This document shows, one piece after another, positions 19,463-28,135 of a DNA stretch of 64,000 nt (position 1 is its first letter; each line of letters starts with the position of its first letter). The notes beneath the pieces were generated by a model, which saw only the letters and a program-made list of their open reading frames with translations, was not told where the DNA came from and did no database searches. The translations under genes and the position numbers were made by a program. Source of the DNA: Clostridium cellulovorans 743B (GTDB lineage Bacteria; Bacillota; Clostridia; Clostridiales; Clostridiaceae). The stretch is from positions 3,100,001 through 3,164,000 of the forward strand of contig NC_014393.1 in NCBI RefSeq assembly GCF_000145275.1, written 5' to 3'.

Positions 19463-19939
19463 CTATGCAATAGCCATTGATAACTCTATATCATCATTAT
19501 CAACTAAATAACCTAGTGATAAGAACGGCATATCTCCATCACAAGAAATCTTTTCTCCACTTTTATCTAAATTTGCTTCTATATCAACTTTAAAATTACT
19601 AATACTTTCTCCATATTCTTGAACTTGCGTTGCAGCTGAGGCTGTTATCCAATTTGCATATTCTCCCAATGCACTAGCTGCATCCTGATCTATTTCTTCA
19701 ACAGTAGAACCCTCCATTAAAAATCCAATAATTTTCTGAGCAATTTCTTTATCCATAGTAATTATTACTTTTCCATGAATTGTACTTCCACCAAATAAAT
19801 CAATTATGATGCCTACCCTCTCGCTTACTTCTATGTAATTCTCTGCTTTTTTGTACTTACAAGATAAATCAAATCCCCCCTTCTCTTTCAATGTAGTTTC
19901 AAAGGCATTAACAAAACAATTTACAATTTCAGCTTTCAT
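19463..19939 (-). CDS. cheX: CheX-like CheY-P phosphatase
   Basis: The 158-residue protein fits the CheX fold in length and pattern. The helix ASALGEYANWITASAA (about residues 87-102) carries the Glu and Asn, spaced E-x2-N, that CheX and CheC use to remove phosphate from CheY. The rest alternates strand and helix segments (GGSTIHGKVIITMDKEIAQKI). It acts in the cytoplasm to reset chemotaxis signals. A CheY-like regulator and a methyl-accepting receptor are encoded 5-8 kb away, and no CheA is in the window. AGGGGTG precedes ATG 19939. Confidence 0.85.
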   Translation of the reverse strand: MKAEIVNCFVNAFETTLKEKGGFDLSCKYKKAENYIEVSERVGIIIDLFGGSTIHGKVIITMDKEIAQKIIGFLMEGSTVEEIDQDAASALGEYANWITASAATQVQEYGESISNFKVDIEANLDKSGEKISCDGDMPFLSLGYLVDNDDIELSMAIA

Positions 19940-19964
19940 TTCGCACCCCTATTTATTATTAATT

Positions 19965-20333
19965 TTTGTTTATTTTAAAGCAGATTATATATGTATTAAA
20001 TCCACCCATATAACACTATGAAAAATACTTATTAATTATCCACTTGTAAATAATTATATTTAAAATCTTGTGATAATATAATTACATTTCCATTACTTTT
20101 CTCTGCTTAGATATGGAATACATGTTAATCATATAGTTCTTTATCGAAGAATATCTAGTTAAATTAATACATTCAGTTTAATATTAATAATAACCTCTCC
20201 TTAACTACTAATAACAAAGTTTAAAATTTTACTCTATTAAATCTTAATATTTATCATATTCTGAATCCTTTTTTATCACTGATTACAAAGTATTAAAATG
20301 TGAGATAAACATTCTTAGTTTAAATTAATTAGA
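19965..20333. other. intergenic region without a recognisable gene
   Basis: About 370 AT-rich bases. I see no coding frame, hairpin or RNA gene. Confidence 0.5.
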
Positions 20334-20381
20334 ACAAAGCTCATAACTAACATATATAAAAATGTTAATTATGAGCTTTCG
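20334..20381 (-). terminator. hairpin after the small membrane protein gene
   Basis: GAAAGCTCATAA and its complement TTATGAGCTTT form the base of a long stem, extended by TTAACAT/ATGTTAG. The following T run is short, so termination may be partial. Confidence 0.55.
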
Positions 20382-20429
20382 ATATGTATTTTTAGTAAAA
20401 CTACTATAAAAAATTATCTTCTTTTCATT

Positions 20430-20747
20430 TTACCAATTCTTTCCACCACGTCTCCAATCACTTCCAATAAAACCGCCAAAAATTGCATCTCGTATAGCAA
20501 AACATAATCCTAGTAATATTCCAAATACTATATCACTAAAATTGTACTTAGCTTTTACACCCGCACATAAGGTAATAAGAAAAATAAAAGTTAAATCACT
20601 ATATAGTTTTTTTCTCTTCAACTCGCCTGTCCTTTTTTGGATTGAAACAAATAGTTGTAAACCACTTTTATTTAATGCACTTAGTATAATGGAAAATACT
20701 ATGGCAAATATAAATGAAAATACTATTACTTTAACAAAAGATATCAT
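20430..20747 (-). CDS. small membrane protein of unknown function
   Basis: The 105-residue protein has an N-terminal transmembrane helix (about 4-26), a basic cytoplasmic-type stretch (QKRTGELKRKKLYS), two more hydrophobic helices (about 50-64 and 70-88) and a charged glycine-rich end (GSDWRRGGKNW). AAGGGGTG precedes ATG 20747 at normal spacing, and a hairpin follows. No family recognised. Confidence 0.65.
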   Translation of the reverse strand: MISFVKVIVFSFIFAIVFSIILSALNKSGLQLFVSIQKRTGELKRKKLYSDLTFIFLITLCAGVKAKYNFSDIVFGILLGLCFAIRDAIFGGFIGSDWRRGGKNW

Positions 20748-20969
20748 TAAGGAACACCCCTTCTTTAGTTTTAATTCTTATTATATAAATTTATATGTAA
20801 TTAAAGCATCATACAATTACTATAATATATTTTCAAAGATTGATAAAGCAAATATTCTTTAGATTTAATTAATTTCACTTGAAATTTTTATTTAATAAAT
20901 CCTTATTACACTAAAAAAACAATAAACCTATAACAATAAATGACAAAAAATCAATTGTAAAGTCTATAG

Positions 20970-21013
20970 AAATGTCATAAAATAGATATATATGTGCCTA
21001 TTTTATGACATTT
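20970..21013 (+). promoter_or_regulatory. terminator-like hairpin upstream of the GH26-GH9 operon
   Basis: AAATGTCATAAAATAG (20970-20985) pairs perfectly with CTATTTTATGACATTT (20998-21013) and is followed by TTAAAAAAAC. No plus-strand gene lies upstream, so it is not an ordinary terminator. It sits 62 bases ahead of the mannanase start and could be an attenuator or a large operator. Confidence 0.6.
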
Positions 21014-21023
21014 TTAAAAAAAC

Positions 21024-21066
21024 TTATAAAATGGGTAAATATATTATACACTATTATAAAATGGGG
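21024..21066 (+). repeat. direct repeat TTATAAAATGGG ahead of the mannanase gene
   Basis: TTATAAAATGGG occurs at about 21024-21035 and 21055-21066. The second copy runs into GGGGGGG, which serves as the ribosome site five bases before ATG 21075. Confidence 0.7.
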
Positions 21067-21074
21067 GGGTTTTT

Positions 21075-22817
21075 ATGAATAAGAAAACCATTACAAAGGT
21101 TTTCTCAATACTATCGTCAACAGCGATGCTGCCGATACTGTCATCTATCAATGTAACAGCTGATACTGTCACAACAGAAGGTGTTAAGTATGAATTTGAG
21201 AAAGGTATTAGCAATGGTGCTCAAATCTATACTGATTACACAGGAACTACTGATGATGGTCTACCAATAGACCTAAAAGGAGCTTCTTGTAGCTTTATTG
21301 GTCAAAAAGGAACAAGTACTTCTGTGGATATTAACGTTGACAAAGCAGGACTATATGAACTAATAGTCAATTATGCTGAGCCGTTTGACAAAAACAAAAA
21401 AGTTCAGTACCTAAATGTAAACGGTACAAATCAAGGAGAGGTTAGTTTTCCATATTCATTAGGATGGAAAAATCTTTCTGCAGGCATTGTGAAACTTAAT
21501 GCTGGAACTAATAATATTCAGTTTGAAAGTTATTGGGGATATACCTTCTTTGATTATTTAATTGTTAAACCAGCAGATGAATCTATTACAAATCTTAAAG
21601 GTGATAAAACATTAGTTAATCCTAATGCTACTAACGAAGCAAAAGCTCTAAAGAGTTATCTTGCCGATGTGTATGGCAAACATATAATTTCTGGACAACA
21701 AGAACTTTGTGGTTCACATAACTATTCTGGATCTGAAAGTGACTTTGCCTACATAAAAGAAAAGACCGGAAAAATGCCTGCATTAAGAGGGTTTGATTTT
21801 ATGAATTATAGAGGAAATGGCTTACTTTGGGATGATAATTGTGCTGAACGTGTTATTGATTGGTACAAGAACCAAAATGGAATACCAACAGTTTGTTGGC
21901 ATTGGTTCTCGCCTGGAAACATTGGTAAAAAAGGTGATTCAAGCTTCTACACTAAAGATACAACTTTCAGTATTTCAAAAGCATTAACTCCAGGAACAGA
22001 AGAAAATACTGCAATGATGAATGATATCGAACTTATGGCTGGAAAGTTCAAACAACTTCAAGATGCAGGAGTTCCAGTACTTTTCCGACCTCTTCATGAA
22101 GCAGAAGGTGGCTGGTTTTGGTGGGGTGCTGAAGGTCCAGAAAATTGCGTAAAACTTTATAGACTTCTATACGACCAATTCACAAACAAATACGGCTTAA
22201 ATAATCTTATCTGGGTTTGGACTTCCTATACTTACGAAACATCACCTCAGTGGTATCCTGGTGATGATGTAGTTGATATTGTTGGTTATGATAAATACAA
22301 CGCTAAAGATGGGAAACCTAATGGAAGTGCAATTTCTTCTACCTTCTACAACCTAGTTCAAGCTACAGGCGGAAAAAAACTAGTAACTATGAGCGAAAAT
22401 GATACAATTCCTCAAGTTTCAAATCTTACAAATGAAATGGCTGGATGGTTATATTTCTGTCCATGGTATGGTTATTGGCTTACAGGAGAACAAAATAATC
22501 CAGTTTCTTGGCTTAATGAAATATACAACAGCGATTACTGTATAACTTTAGATGAGCTTCCTAATCTTAAAACCTATCCTATATCATCAACTATTGACCC
22601 TAAAATCACATATGGAGATTTAAATGGTGATACAAAAATAAACGCAATTGATATGGCTTTAATGAAAAGTTATCTACTTGGAAATATAACTGAATTCAAA
22701 GTTCCAATTGCAGCTGCAGATTTAGATGGAAATAAATCAGTAAATGCAATTGATTTGGCATTACTAAAAAAATACCTACTTGGTAATTTATCAATTTTCC
22801 CATCAAATGGAAAGTAA
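21075..22817 (+). CDS. cellulosomal GH26 beta-mannanase with CBM35-like domain and dockerin
   Basis: The 580-residue secreted enzyme has a signal peptide (about 1-30), an N-terminal CBM35/CBM6-like beta domain (about 36-175, ending FDYLIVKPAD), a GH26 catalytic barrel (about 185-500) and a type I dockerin (about 515-580). Acid/base Glu342 lies in RPLHEAEGGWFWWG and nucleophile Glu441 in MSENDTIP, both GH26 signatures. It should cut internal beta-1,4-mannosidic bonds and dock to the scaffoldin through the calcium loops GDLNGDTKINAID and DLDGNKSVNAID. It is the first gene of a two-gene unit with the GH9 enzyme 33 bases downstream. Its ribosome site is an unusual run of seven G. Confidence 0.93.
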   Translation: MNKKTITKVFSILSSTAMLPILSSINVTADTVTTEGVKYEFEKGISNGAQIYTDYTGTTDDGLPIDLKGASCSFIGQKGTSTSVDINVDKAGLYELIVNYAEPFDKNKKVQYLNVNGTNQGEVSFPYSLGWKNLSAGIVKLNAGTNNIQFESYWGYTFFDYLIVKPADESITNLKGDKTLVNPNATNEAKALKSYLADVYGKHIISGQQELCGSHNYSGSESDFAYIKEKTGKMPALRGFDFMNYRGNGLLWDDNCAERVIDWYKNQNGIPTVCWHWFSPGNIGKKGDSSFYTKDTTFSISKALTPGTEENTAMMNDIELMAGKFKQLQDAGVPVLFRPLHEAEGGWFWWGAEGPENCVKLYRLLYDQFTNKYGLNNLIWVWTSYTYETSPQWYPGDDVVDIVGYDKYNAKDGKPNGSAISSTFYNLVQATGGKKLVTMSENDTIPQVSNLTNEMAGWLYFCPWYGYWLTGEQNNPVSWLNEIYNSDYCITLDELPNLKTYPISSTIDPKITYGDLNGDTKINAIDMALMKSYLLGNITEFKVPIAAADLDGNKSVNAIDLALLKKYLLGNLSIFPSNGK

Positions 22818-22850
22818 TTAGCAAATAATTTTTAGAAAGGATGATATAAA

Positions 22851-25184
22851 ATGAAAAAATACGGTTTCTTTTCAAAAAAAACAAAATCTTCTATCATAAG
22901 TGCTATAGTTTCTTCTGTATTACTTAGTTCTGTTAGTACAATTAATACAAAAGCAGCTGATTTAGAATTTAACTATGCAAAAGCCTTACAATATTCTCAA
23001 TTTTTCTATGATGCAAATATGTGTGGTACTGGTGTTAATGAAAATGGTCTTTACAATTGGAGAGGAGATTGTCATACTTATGATGCAAAACTTCCACTCG
23101 ATTCTAAAAACACTAATATGAGTGATAGTTTTATCCTAGCTAATAAAACTATCCTTGACCCTGATGGAGATGGAACAGTTGATGTTTCTGGCGGTTTTCA
23201 CGACGCAGGGGACCATGTGAAATTTGGTATGCCTGAGGCATATTCTGGCTCAACCTTAGGTTGGGGATTTTATGAATTTAGAAAACAATATGAAGCCACA
23301 GGACAAGATGCTCATGCAAAAACACTTTTAAGATATTTCAATGATTATTTTATGAAATGTACGTTCTTAGATAGCTCTGGAAAGGCTATTGCCTTCTGTT
23401 ACCAGGTCGGTGATGGTGATATTGATCACGCTTATTGGAACGCACCTGAAATCGATGAAATGTTTAGACGTGGTTGGTTTGCTACTGACGAACTACCATC
23501 AACTGATGTTTTAGCTGCAACAGCTGCTTCACTTGCAATAAACTATATGAATTTTAAGGATGAAGACCCTGCATATGCAGAAAAAAGCCTTAAATATGCA
23601 AAAGCTTTATTCCAATTTGCAGAAAGATCTGACACTAAAAAATGTAACGCTGATGGTCCAAAAGGCTATTATGGTTCATCTAAGTGGCAAGATGATTATT
23701 GCTGGGCTGGTTCATGGCTATACTTAGCAACTCAGGACGAGCATTATCTAAATGAAGTATTTAAATATTATGACTATTATGCAGCTTCTTGCTGGACTCA
23801 TTGTTGGAATGATGTTTGGGCAGGTACAACATGTGTTTTAAGTGAAATAGATGATTTATACGATAAGGATGGACAAGTTCTTGAAAATAAATTTAGAACA
23901 GCTGCTAATAAGAGTCCATATGAAGAAATAAACTTCTGGAGCCAAATAGCAAAAACAGTAGATAATTGGATGACAGGAAAAACAGTTACTATAACACCTG
24001 GTGGATATTCATTCCTGAACCAATGGGGTTCTGCTAGATATAATACTTCTGCTCAACTATTAGCACTTGTATATGATAAACACCATGGCAACACAGCATC
24101 AAAATATAGTGAGTGGGCAAAATCTCAAATGCAATATCTAATGGGAGAAAATCCTGCTAATCGTTGCTATATTGTAGGGTACAATGATATAGCTGCGAAA
24201 TTCCCACATCATAGAGCTGCATCAGGTTTATCTAAATGTGAAGATCCAGCATCACATAGATATGTACTTTACGGTGCTTTAGTAGGTGGACCAGGTTCAA
24301 GTGATGAACATAAGGATGTAACCTCAGACTATATTTATAACGAAGTAACAATAGATTATAACGCTGCATTTGTTGGAGCATGTGCTGGACTTTACAACTT
24401 CTTTGGAGATTCTTCAATGACAGTTACTCCAAACTTCCCACCAAAAGCAAGTACAGGTGATGATCCTTCTACAGGTGGAACTTCTTATTGGGTTAATGCT
24501 TTTGGAGTTGATATAGCACAAGCTGATGGACCAAAAGCTACCGAAGTAACATTATTTGTAGGTTCTGATACCAGAACACCTTCAAAGAACATATCTGTTA
24601 GATATTATTTTGATGCTACTGGAATGTCATCTCTTGCTGCTGATAAAATTGAAATGAGACAATTATATGATCAAGCAGCGGCAGAAACAACTTATAAAGC
24701 TACTCTTTCAGGCCCTAAGCAATATAAAGATAATATTTACTACATAGAAATATCTTGGCCAGGTTATGCAATTGCTAATTCTAACAAGAAATATCAATTT
24801 GCCCTTGGTACATATGCTTACCAAAACTATTGGAATCCTACTGATGACTGGAGCCATCAAGGATTAAGTATTGAATCAAGCAATTGGACAGGAACCCCTG
24901 TAAAAACAGATCATATTTGTGTTTATGATAATGGTGTCCTTGTAGGAGGAACTGAACCAGATGGTACTACTCCAAGCAAACCTGTTACACCTACGATCAT
25001 AAAAGGTGATATAAACAATGATGGAAAAATAAATGCTCTAGATTTAGCATTTCTTAAAATGCATATATTAGGCACTAAAACTCTTACAGATAATGCTCTA
25101 ATAGCAGCAGATTATGACTCGAACAATGCTATAAATGCGATAGATTTAATTAAGATAAAAAAATATATCTTAGGACAAGCATAA
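22851..25184 (+). CDS. cellulosomal GH9 endoglucanase with CBM3c and dockerin
   Basis: The 777-residue exported enzyme has a signal peptide (about 1-35), a GH9 catalytic domain (about 38-530), a family 3c cellulose-binding module (about 545-690, with YYFDATG, IYYIEISW and NPTDDWSHQGL) and a type I dockerin (about 718-777). Catalytic Asp118 and Asp121 lie in GGFHDAGDHVKFG and general acid Glu498 in YNEVTIDYNAAF. The GH9-CBM3c-dockerin order is the processive-endoglucanase type common in clostridial cellulosomes (Cel9G and EngH style). It is co-transcribed with the GH26 mannanase. Its ribosome site AGAAAGGATG lies in the 33-base gap. The dockerin's first repeat reads NALD instead of the usual NAID. 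Confidence 0.94.
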   Translation: MKKYGFFSKKTKSSIISAIVSSVLLSSVSTINTKAADLEFNYAKALQYSQFFYDANMCGTGVNENGLYNWRGDCHTYDAKLPLDSKNTNMSDSFILANKTILDPDGDGTVDVSGGFHDAGDHVKFGMPEAYSGSTLGWGFYEFRKQYEATGQDAHAKTLLRYFNDYFMKCTFLDSSGKAIAFCYQVGDGDIDHAYWNAPEIDEMFRRGWFATDELPSTDVLAATAASLAINYMNFKDEDPAYAEKSLKYAKALFQFAERSDTKKCNADGPKGYYGSSKWQDDYCWAGSWLYLATQDEHYLNEVFKYYDYYAASCWTHCWNDVWAGTTCVLSEIDDLYDKDGQVLENKFRTAANKSPYEEINFWSQIAKTVDNWMTGKTVTITPGGYSFLNQWGSARYNTSAQLLALVYDKHHGNTASKYSEWAKSQMQYLMGENPANRCYIVGYNDIAAKFPHHRAASGLSKCEDPASHRYVLYGALVGGPGSSDEHKDVTSDYIYNEVTIDYNAAFVGACAGLYNFFGDSSMTVTPNFPPKASTGDDPSTGGTSYWVNAFGVDIAQADGPKATEVTLFVGSDTRTPSKNISVRYYFDATGMSSLAADKIEMRQLYDQAAAETTYKATLSGPKQYKDNIYYIEISWPGYAIANSNKKYQFALGTYAYQNYWNPTDDWSHQGLSIESSNWTGTPVKTDHICVYDNGVLVGGTEPDGTTPSKPVTPTIIKGDINNDGKINALDLAFLKMHILGTKTLTDNALIAADYDSNNAINAIDLIKIKKYILGQA

Positions 25185-25211
25185 ATTATTCTTATTAACT
25201 TAGAAAATAGT

Positions 25212-25254
25212 AAAAACCTTACTCCTAAAGTAACCTTTGGAGTGAGGTTTTTCA
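25212..25254 (+). terminator. terminator of the GH26-GH9 operon
   Basis: AAAACCTTACTCC and GGAGTGAGGTTTTT form a stem ending in a T run, 28 bases past the GH9 stop codon. It may also serve the convergent cheY-like gene. Confidence 0.85.
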
Positions 25255-25271
25255 TTTGATTTCTTATAGTC

Positions 25272-25637
25272 TTAAAGGTATTGTTCTATTGTTTTTAATA
25301 AAACCCCTGTATCCACTGGCTTCTTAATATAATTTTTAGCACCTAGTTTCATACATTCTTCTTTTATACTCTCATCTCCTGATGCGGTTATTATTATTAC
25401 AACTGTTTCTGGATTAATTTTAATCATCTCAGTTAATACTTCCATACCTCCCCATCTATTTTCAGAGATATCTAAGTCTAAGGTAACAATATCTGGCTTT
25501 ACAGTATTAAAAACATCAATAGCATAATCCTTTTCTGGTGCATCAAACACCAAGTATTTATCTGTTTTTTTGATGATCTTTGTTAGAAACATTCGCATAT
25601 AAGATGAATCATCAACAACTAATATCTTCTTTTTCAT
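25272..25637 (-). CDS. CheY-like single-domain response regulator
   Basis: The 121-residue protein consists only of a receiver domain. The acidic pair (VVDDS), phospho-acceptor Asp (VTLDLDI), switch residue (IITASGD) and Lys (IKKPVDTG) are all present. Without an output domain it should act through protein contacts, as CheY does on the flagellar motor. AGGAAGGATC precedes ATG 25637. A fragment of an HD-GYP gene lies directly upstream on the same strand (25652-25770), which suggests the gene was once part of a longer signalling operon. Confidence 0.9.
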   Translation of the reverse strand: MKKKILVVDDSSYMRMFLTKIIKKTDKYLVFDAPEKDYAIDVFNTVKPDIVTLDLDISENRWGGMEVLTEMIKINPETVVIIITASGDESIKEECMKLGAKNYIKKPVDTGVLLKTIEQYL

Positions 25638-25651
25638 AGTGATCCTTCCTA

Positions 25652-25770
25652 TTTATTAAAACATTTTTATTTGAAAATACATCCTTAATCACTTAATTTA
25701 TTTATTTCATAATGCTAATATTAATAGTTTCTCCTTCACGACAATACTTCTCAGTATAGCCTTGATACTT
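25652..25770 (-). pseudogene. fragment of an HD-GYP phosphodiesterase gene
   Basis: About 110 bases closely match codons of the intact HD-GYP gene at 31003-32073 (its part near 31728-31835). Read on the minus strand the fragment gives KYCREGETI...SIMK, then two in-frame stops, then VIKDVFSNKNVLIN; the intact gene reads KYYREGKTI and VIEDVLSNKNVLIN at these places. It is a decayed piece of a paralogue. Confidence 0.7.
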
Positions 25771-25779
25771 TTTACTAAA

Positions 25780-26330
25780 GCAACTGTTTTAGCTTAAGTT
25801 TCTTAATATATTTTTTCTTGACACAAAGTTAGATAGAATATTTGAATCATATCATATCCATATATATGATTCAAACTCATTCAACCTTAAAAACTTTTTT
25901 TGATTATTATGCATTTATTATTCTACAACTCTTTATAGTTTATACTTAGCATCATACACATATCTGGTTGTATCGCAAAAATGAACCTAAACCACTCTTT
26001 ACTAAAAATTTATTATATTGAATTCTTGCTGAATATAAACTCTTTTCTTGCAATAATTAAAATAGCAAATATATATATTCTAAATTTAGTTTTCTATTAT
26101 TCCTAAATTGGAAACCTAATCAGAAAACATTATTATTGATTTTCAAGGTATGTTTTAATGTGTATTTTAGGATCGGGGAGTTCAGATCCTTTTTGGGAAC
26201 TGAGAAAATATATTTTACAATATCTGCATATAGTTATCATTACTTTTTTCGAATATATTTATTAGAAGTTATATATATCAACATACAACTTCATAATAGC
26301 TTAACACAACAAATTTAATTTAATAAAATC
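25780..26330. other. intergenic region with a short hairpin
   Basis: No convincing gene. At 26169-26190 AGGATC and GATCCT flank a GGGG-containing loop and are followed by TTTTT, resembling a small terminator or attenuator in the receptor gene's leader. I see no c-di-GMP riboswitch core here. Confidence 0.4.
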
Positions 26331-26348
26331 ACTGAAAGGATGTATAAT

Positions 26349-27839
26349 ATGAACACTGAAACCTCTTCAATTTACAATGTTAAAAATGTGCACTTGGTAA
26401 ACCTTGTAGTTGTAATAATTGTATCTTTACTAATTTTTATATTAACTTTGGTAAGTGATGGACTCTCTGCTTCTATACCGGTCTTTGTGGAAGATGTTGT
26501 CATTTGGGTAGTCCTCACAGCAATCTATTTTTCTAAGTTACGCGATAATGTTAAAGCATTGATTTTTAGTTTAGCCCCATTACTTGCTGGGACAATGGCA
26601 TTTATAAACAATCCTGTCACTGATGTAGGAAATCATTACCTTATATTTATCTCTATAGCTATGATAACTCTATACTTTCATAATAAATTAATAGCAGCTC
26701 ATCAAGTTATAACAAATGTAACCTTTATTTTTATATATATAATTAGTGGTCCCAAACTATTAATTAACCCTGAAGCTAACATATGGTCTTTTGTATATAT
26801 ACTAATTTGCACTAACGGTGTCTTAGCTCTACTATATTTTCTTACAAAATGGGGAAAAGGAACAGTAAATGAAGCTATAAGAAAAGAAAAGATTGCTGCA
26901 GATCTTTCCTTAAAATTAAGCAATTCCTTAGAAGAAATAAAGAATAGTTCAAATCTATTAAATGGAGTTGTTATTAACTTTGACAAAAGCATTAACTCCT
27001 CCAAAGAAGCTATATCAACCATGAATACCAACATGCAAGAGATGGCAAATGGTGTTACTGAGCAAGCTGAAAATATAAGTACTATCAATGATAAAATGAA
27101 TATTGCTTCAGAGAATGTATTAAAAAATAATGAGATAACTAATGATATAAATTCTGAATCCTCTAAGATGGTTGAAGAAATCACAGATGGTTCTTCTAAG
27201 ATTAAAAAAATGAATACCCAAATGGATATAATATATCAAGCAGTAAATGCATCATTTGGCACAGTAACTAACCTTCAAGATAAAATAATTGAAATAAATA
27301 AATACCTTGAAGGTATAAACCAAATTGCTGAGCAAACCAACCTTTTAGCATTAAATGCAGCTATCGAAGCTGCTAGAGCTGGAGAAAATGGTAAAGGCTT
27401 CGCTGTTGTTGCTGAAGAAGTTCGAAAATTAGCTGAAGAAAGTTCAACAACAGTAAAGGATATAAATACTATAATAAATACTATCAATCAACAGACAACG
27501 TTGGTTGTTGACAAAGTTAAATCAGGGGATACCGCTGTTGAAGTTGGTAAAAAGCTACTTTCAGAAGTAAGTGAAAACTTTTCAGTAATAGAAAATAATA
27601 TGCTTAAAACCAGCAAACGTCTAGAAGAAAGCTCTGAAATAAGTAATGAAACTTCTAGAGAATTCATGGAGATACTAGAAAATGTTAATTCCATCGCTGC
27701 CATTTCAGAACAACAAGTAGCTAGCATACAGGAATTATCAGCTACAGCTGAAAGTACTAATGCAGATATTGTTATGATTAGTAATTCTGTAAATGAAATT
27801 AAAACTCTAAGTAATTCATTAGAAAAAATGGCTCATTAG
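26349..27839 (+). CDS. methyl-accepting chemotaxis protein with multi-pass N-terminus
   Basis: The receptor has 496 residues. Residues about 15-170 form six hydrophobic helices with no periplasmic sensor domain, so the sensor is the membrane itself. A signalling coiled coil follows (about 180-496), with the conserved hairpin tip around INQIAEQTNLLALNAAIEAARAGENGKGFAVVAEEVRKLAE, quoted here only by its ends near residues 320-360. An ATG at 26340 lies inside the ribosome site GAAAGGATG, so ATG 26349 is the better start. It should control a CheA kinase encoded elsewhere. A strong terminator follows. Confidence 0.9.
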   Translation: MNTETSSIYNVKNVHLVNLVVVIIVSLLIFILTLVSDGLSASIPVFVEDVVIWVVLTAIYFSKLRDNVKALIFSLAPLLAGTMAFINNPVTDVGNHYLIFISIAMITLYFHNKLIAAHQVITNVTFIFIYIISGPKLLINPEANIWSFVYILICTNGVLALLYFLTKWGKGTVNEAIRKEKIAADLSLKLSNSLEEIKNSSNLLNGVVINFDKSINSSKEAISTMNTNMQEMANGVTEQAENISTINDKMNIASENVLKNNEITNDINSESSKMVEEITDGSSKIKKMNTQMDIIYQAVNASFGTVTNLQDKIIEINKYLEGINQIAEQTNLLALNAAIEAARAGENGKGFAVVAEEVRKLAEESSTTVKDINTIINTINQQTTLVVDKVKSGDTAVEVGKKLLSEVSENFSVIENNMLKTSKRLEESSEISNETSREFMEILENVNSIAAISEQQVASIQELSATAESTNADIVMISNSVNEIKTLSNSLEKMAH

Positions 27840-27861
27840 GGATATCTTTAGAATTAAAATA

Positions 27862-27908
27862 GGGAGAGACGCTTGTGATTAAATTTTAATCACGAGCGTC
27901 TCTCCTTT
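27862..27908. terminator. strong terminator after the receptor gene
   Basis: GGAGAGACGCTTGTGATTAA pairs with its complement, one mismatch, ending CTCTCCTTTCC. This is one of the most stable hairpins in the window. Confidence 0.88.
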
Positions 27909-28135
27909 CCGGTTTAAAACAAGAATTTTCCAAATACTTAAAATATCACATCAGTCATTTGAAGATTTCTGAATTTTAAGCGCACTCAAATAGACCTAGT
28001 TCTTTTATTCCTCAATTAGGCAATAATTTTTAATTCATTAAGCTAATTCTGAGTTCTTTGATTTTGTATTTTCCAATGTAATTTGTTAATGTTGTAACCA
28101 AAACAAAGCAAAATAAAATCTTTAATATAGCGAAA

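Noticed and set aside
26136..26318. 60-codon plus-strand frame ahead of the receptor gene
   Set aside because: No ribosome site, biased aromatic composition typical of translated AT-rich DNA, and it crosses a terminator-like hairpin.
26100..26348. Possible c-di-GMP riboswitch before the receptor gene
   Set aside because: A short hairpin with a T run is present, but not the GEMM core with its tetraloop and receptor.
26702..27184. 160-codon minus-strand frame inside the receptor gene
   Set aside because: Antisense to the receptor's coiled coil; heptad-repeat genes often give long antisense frames.
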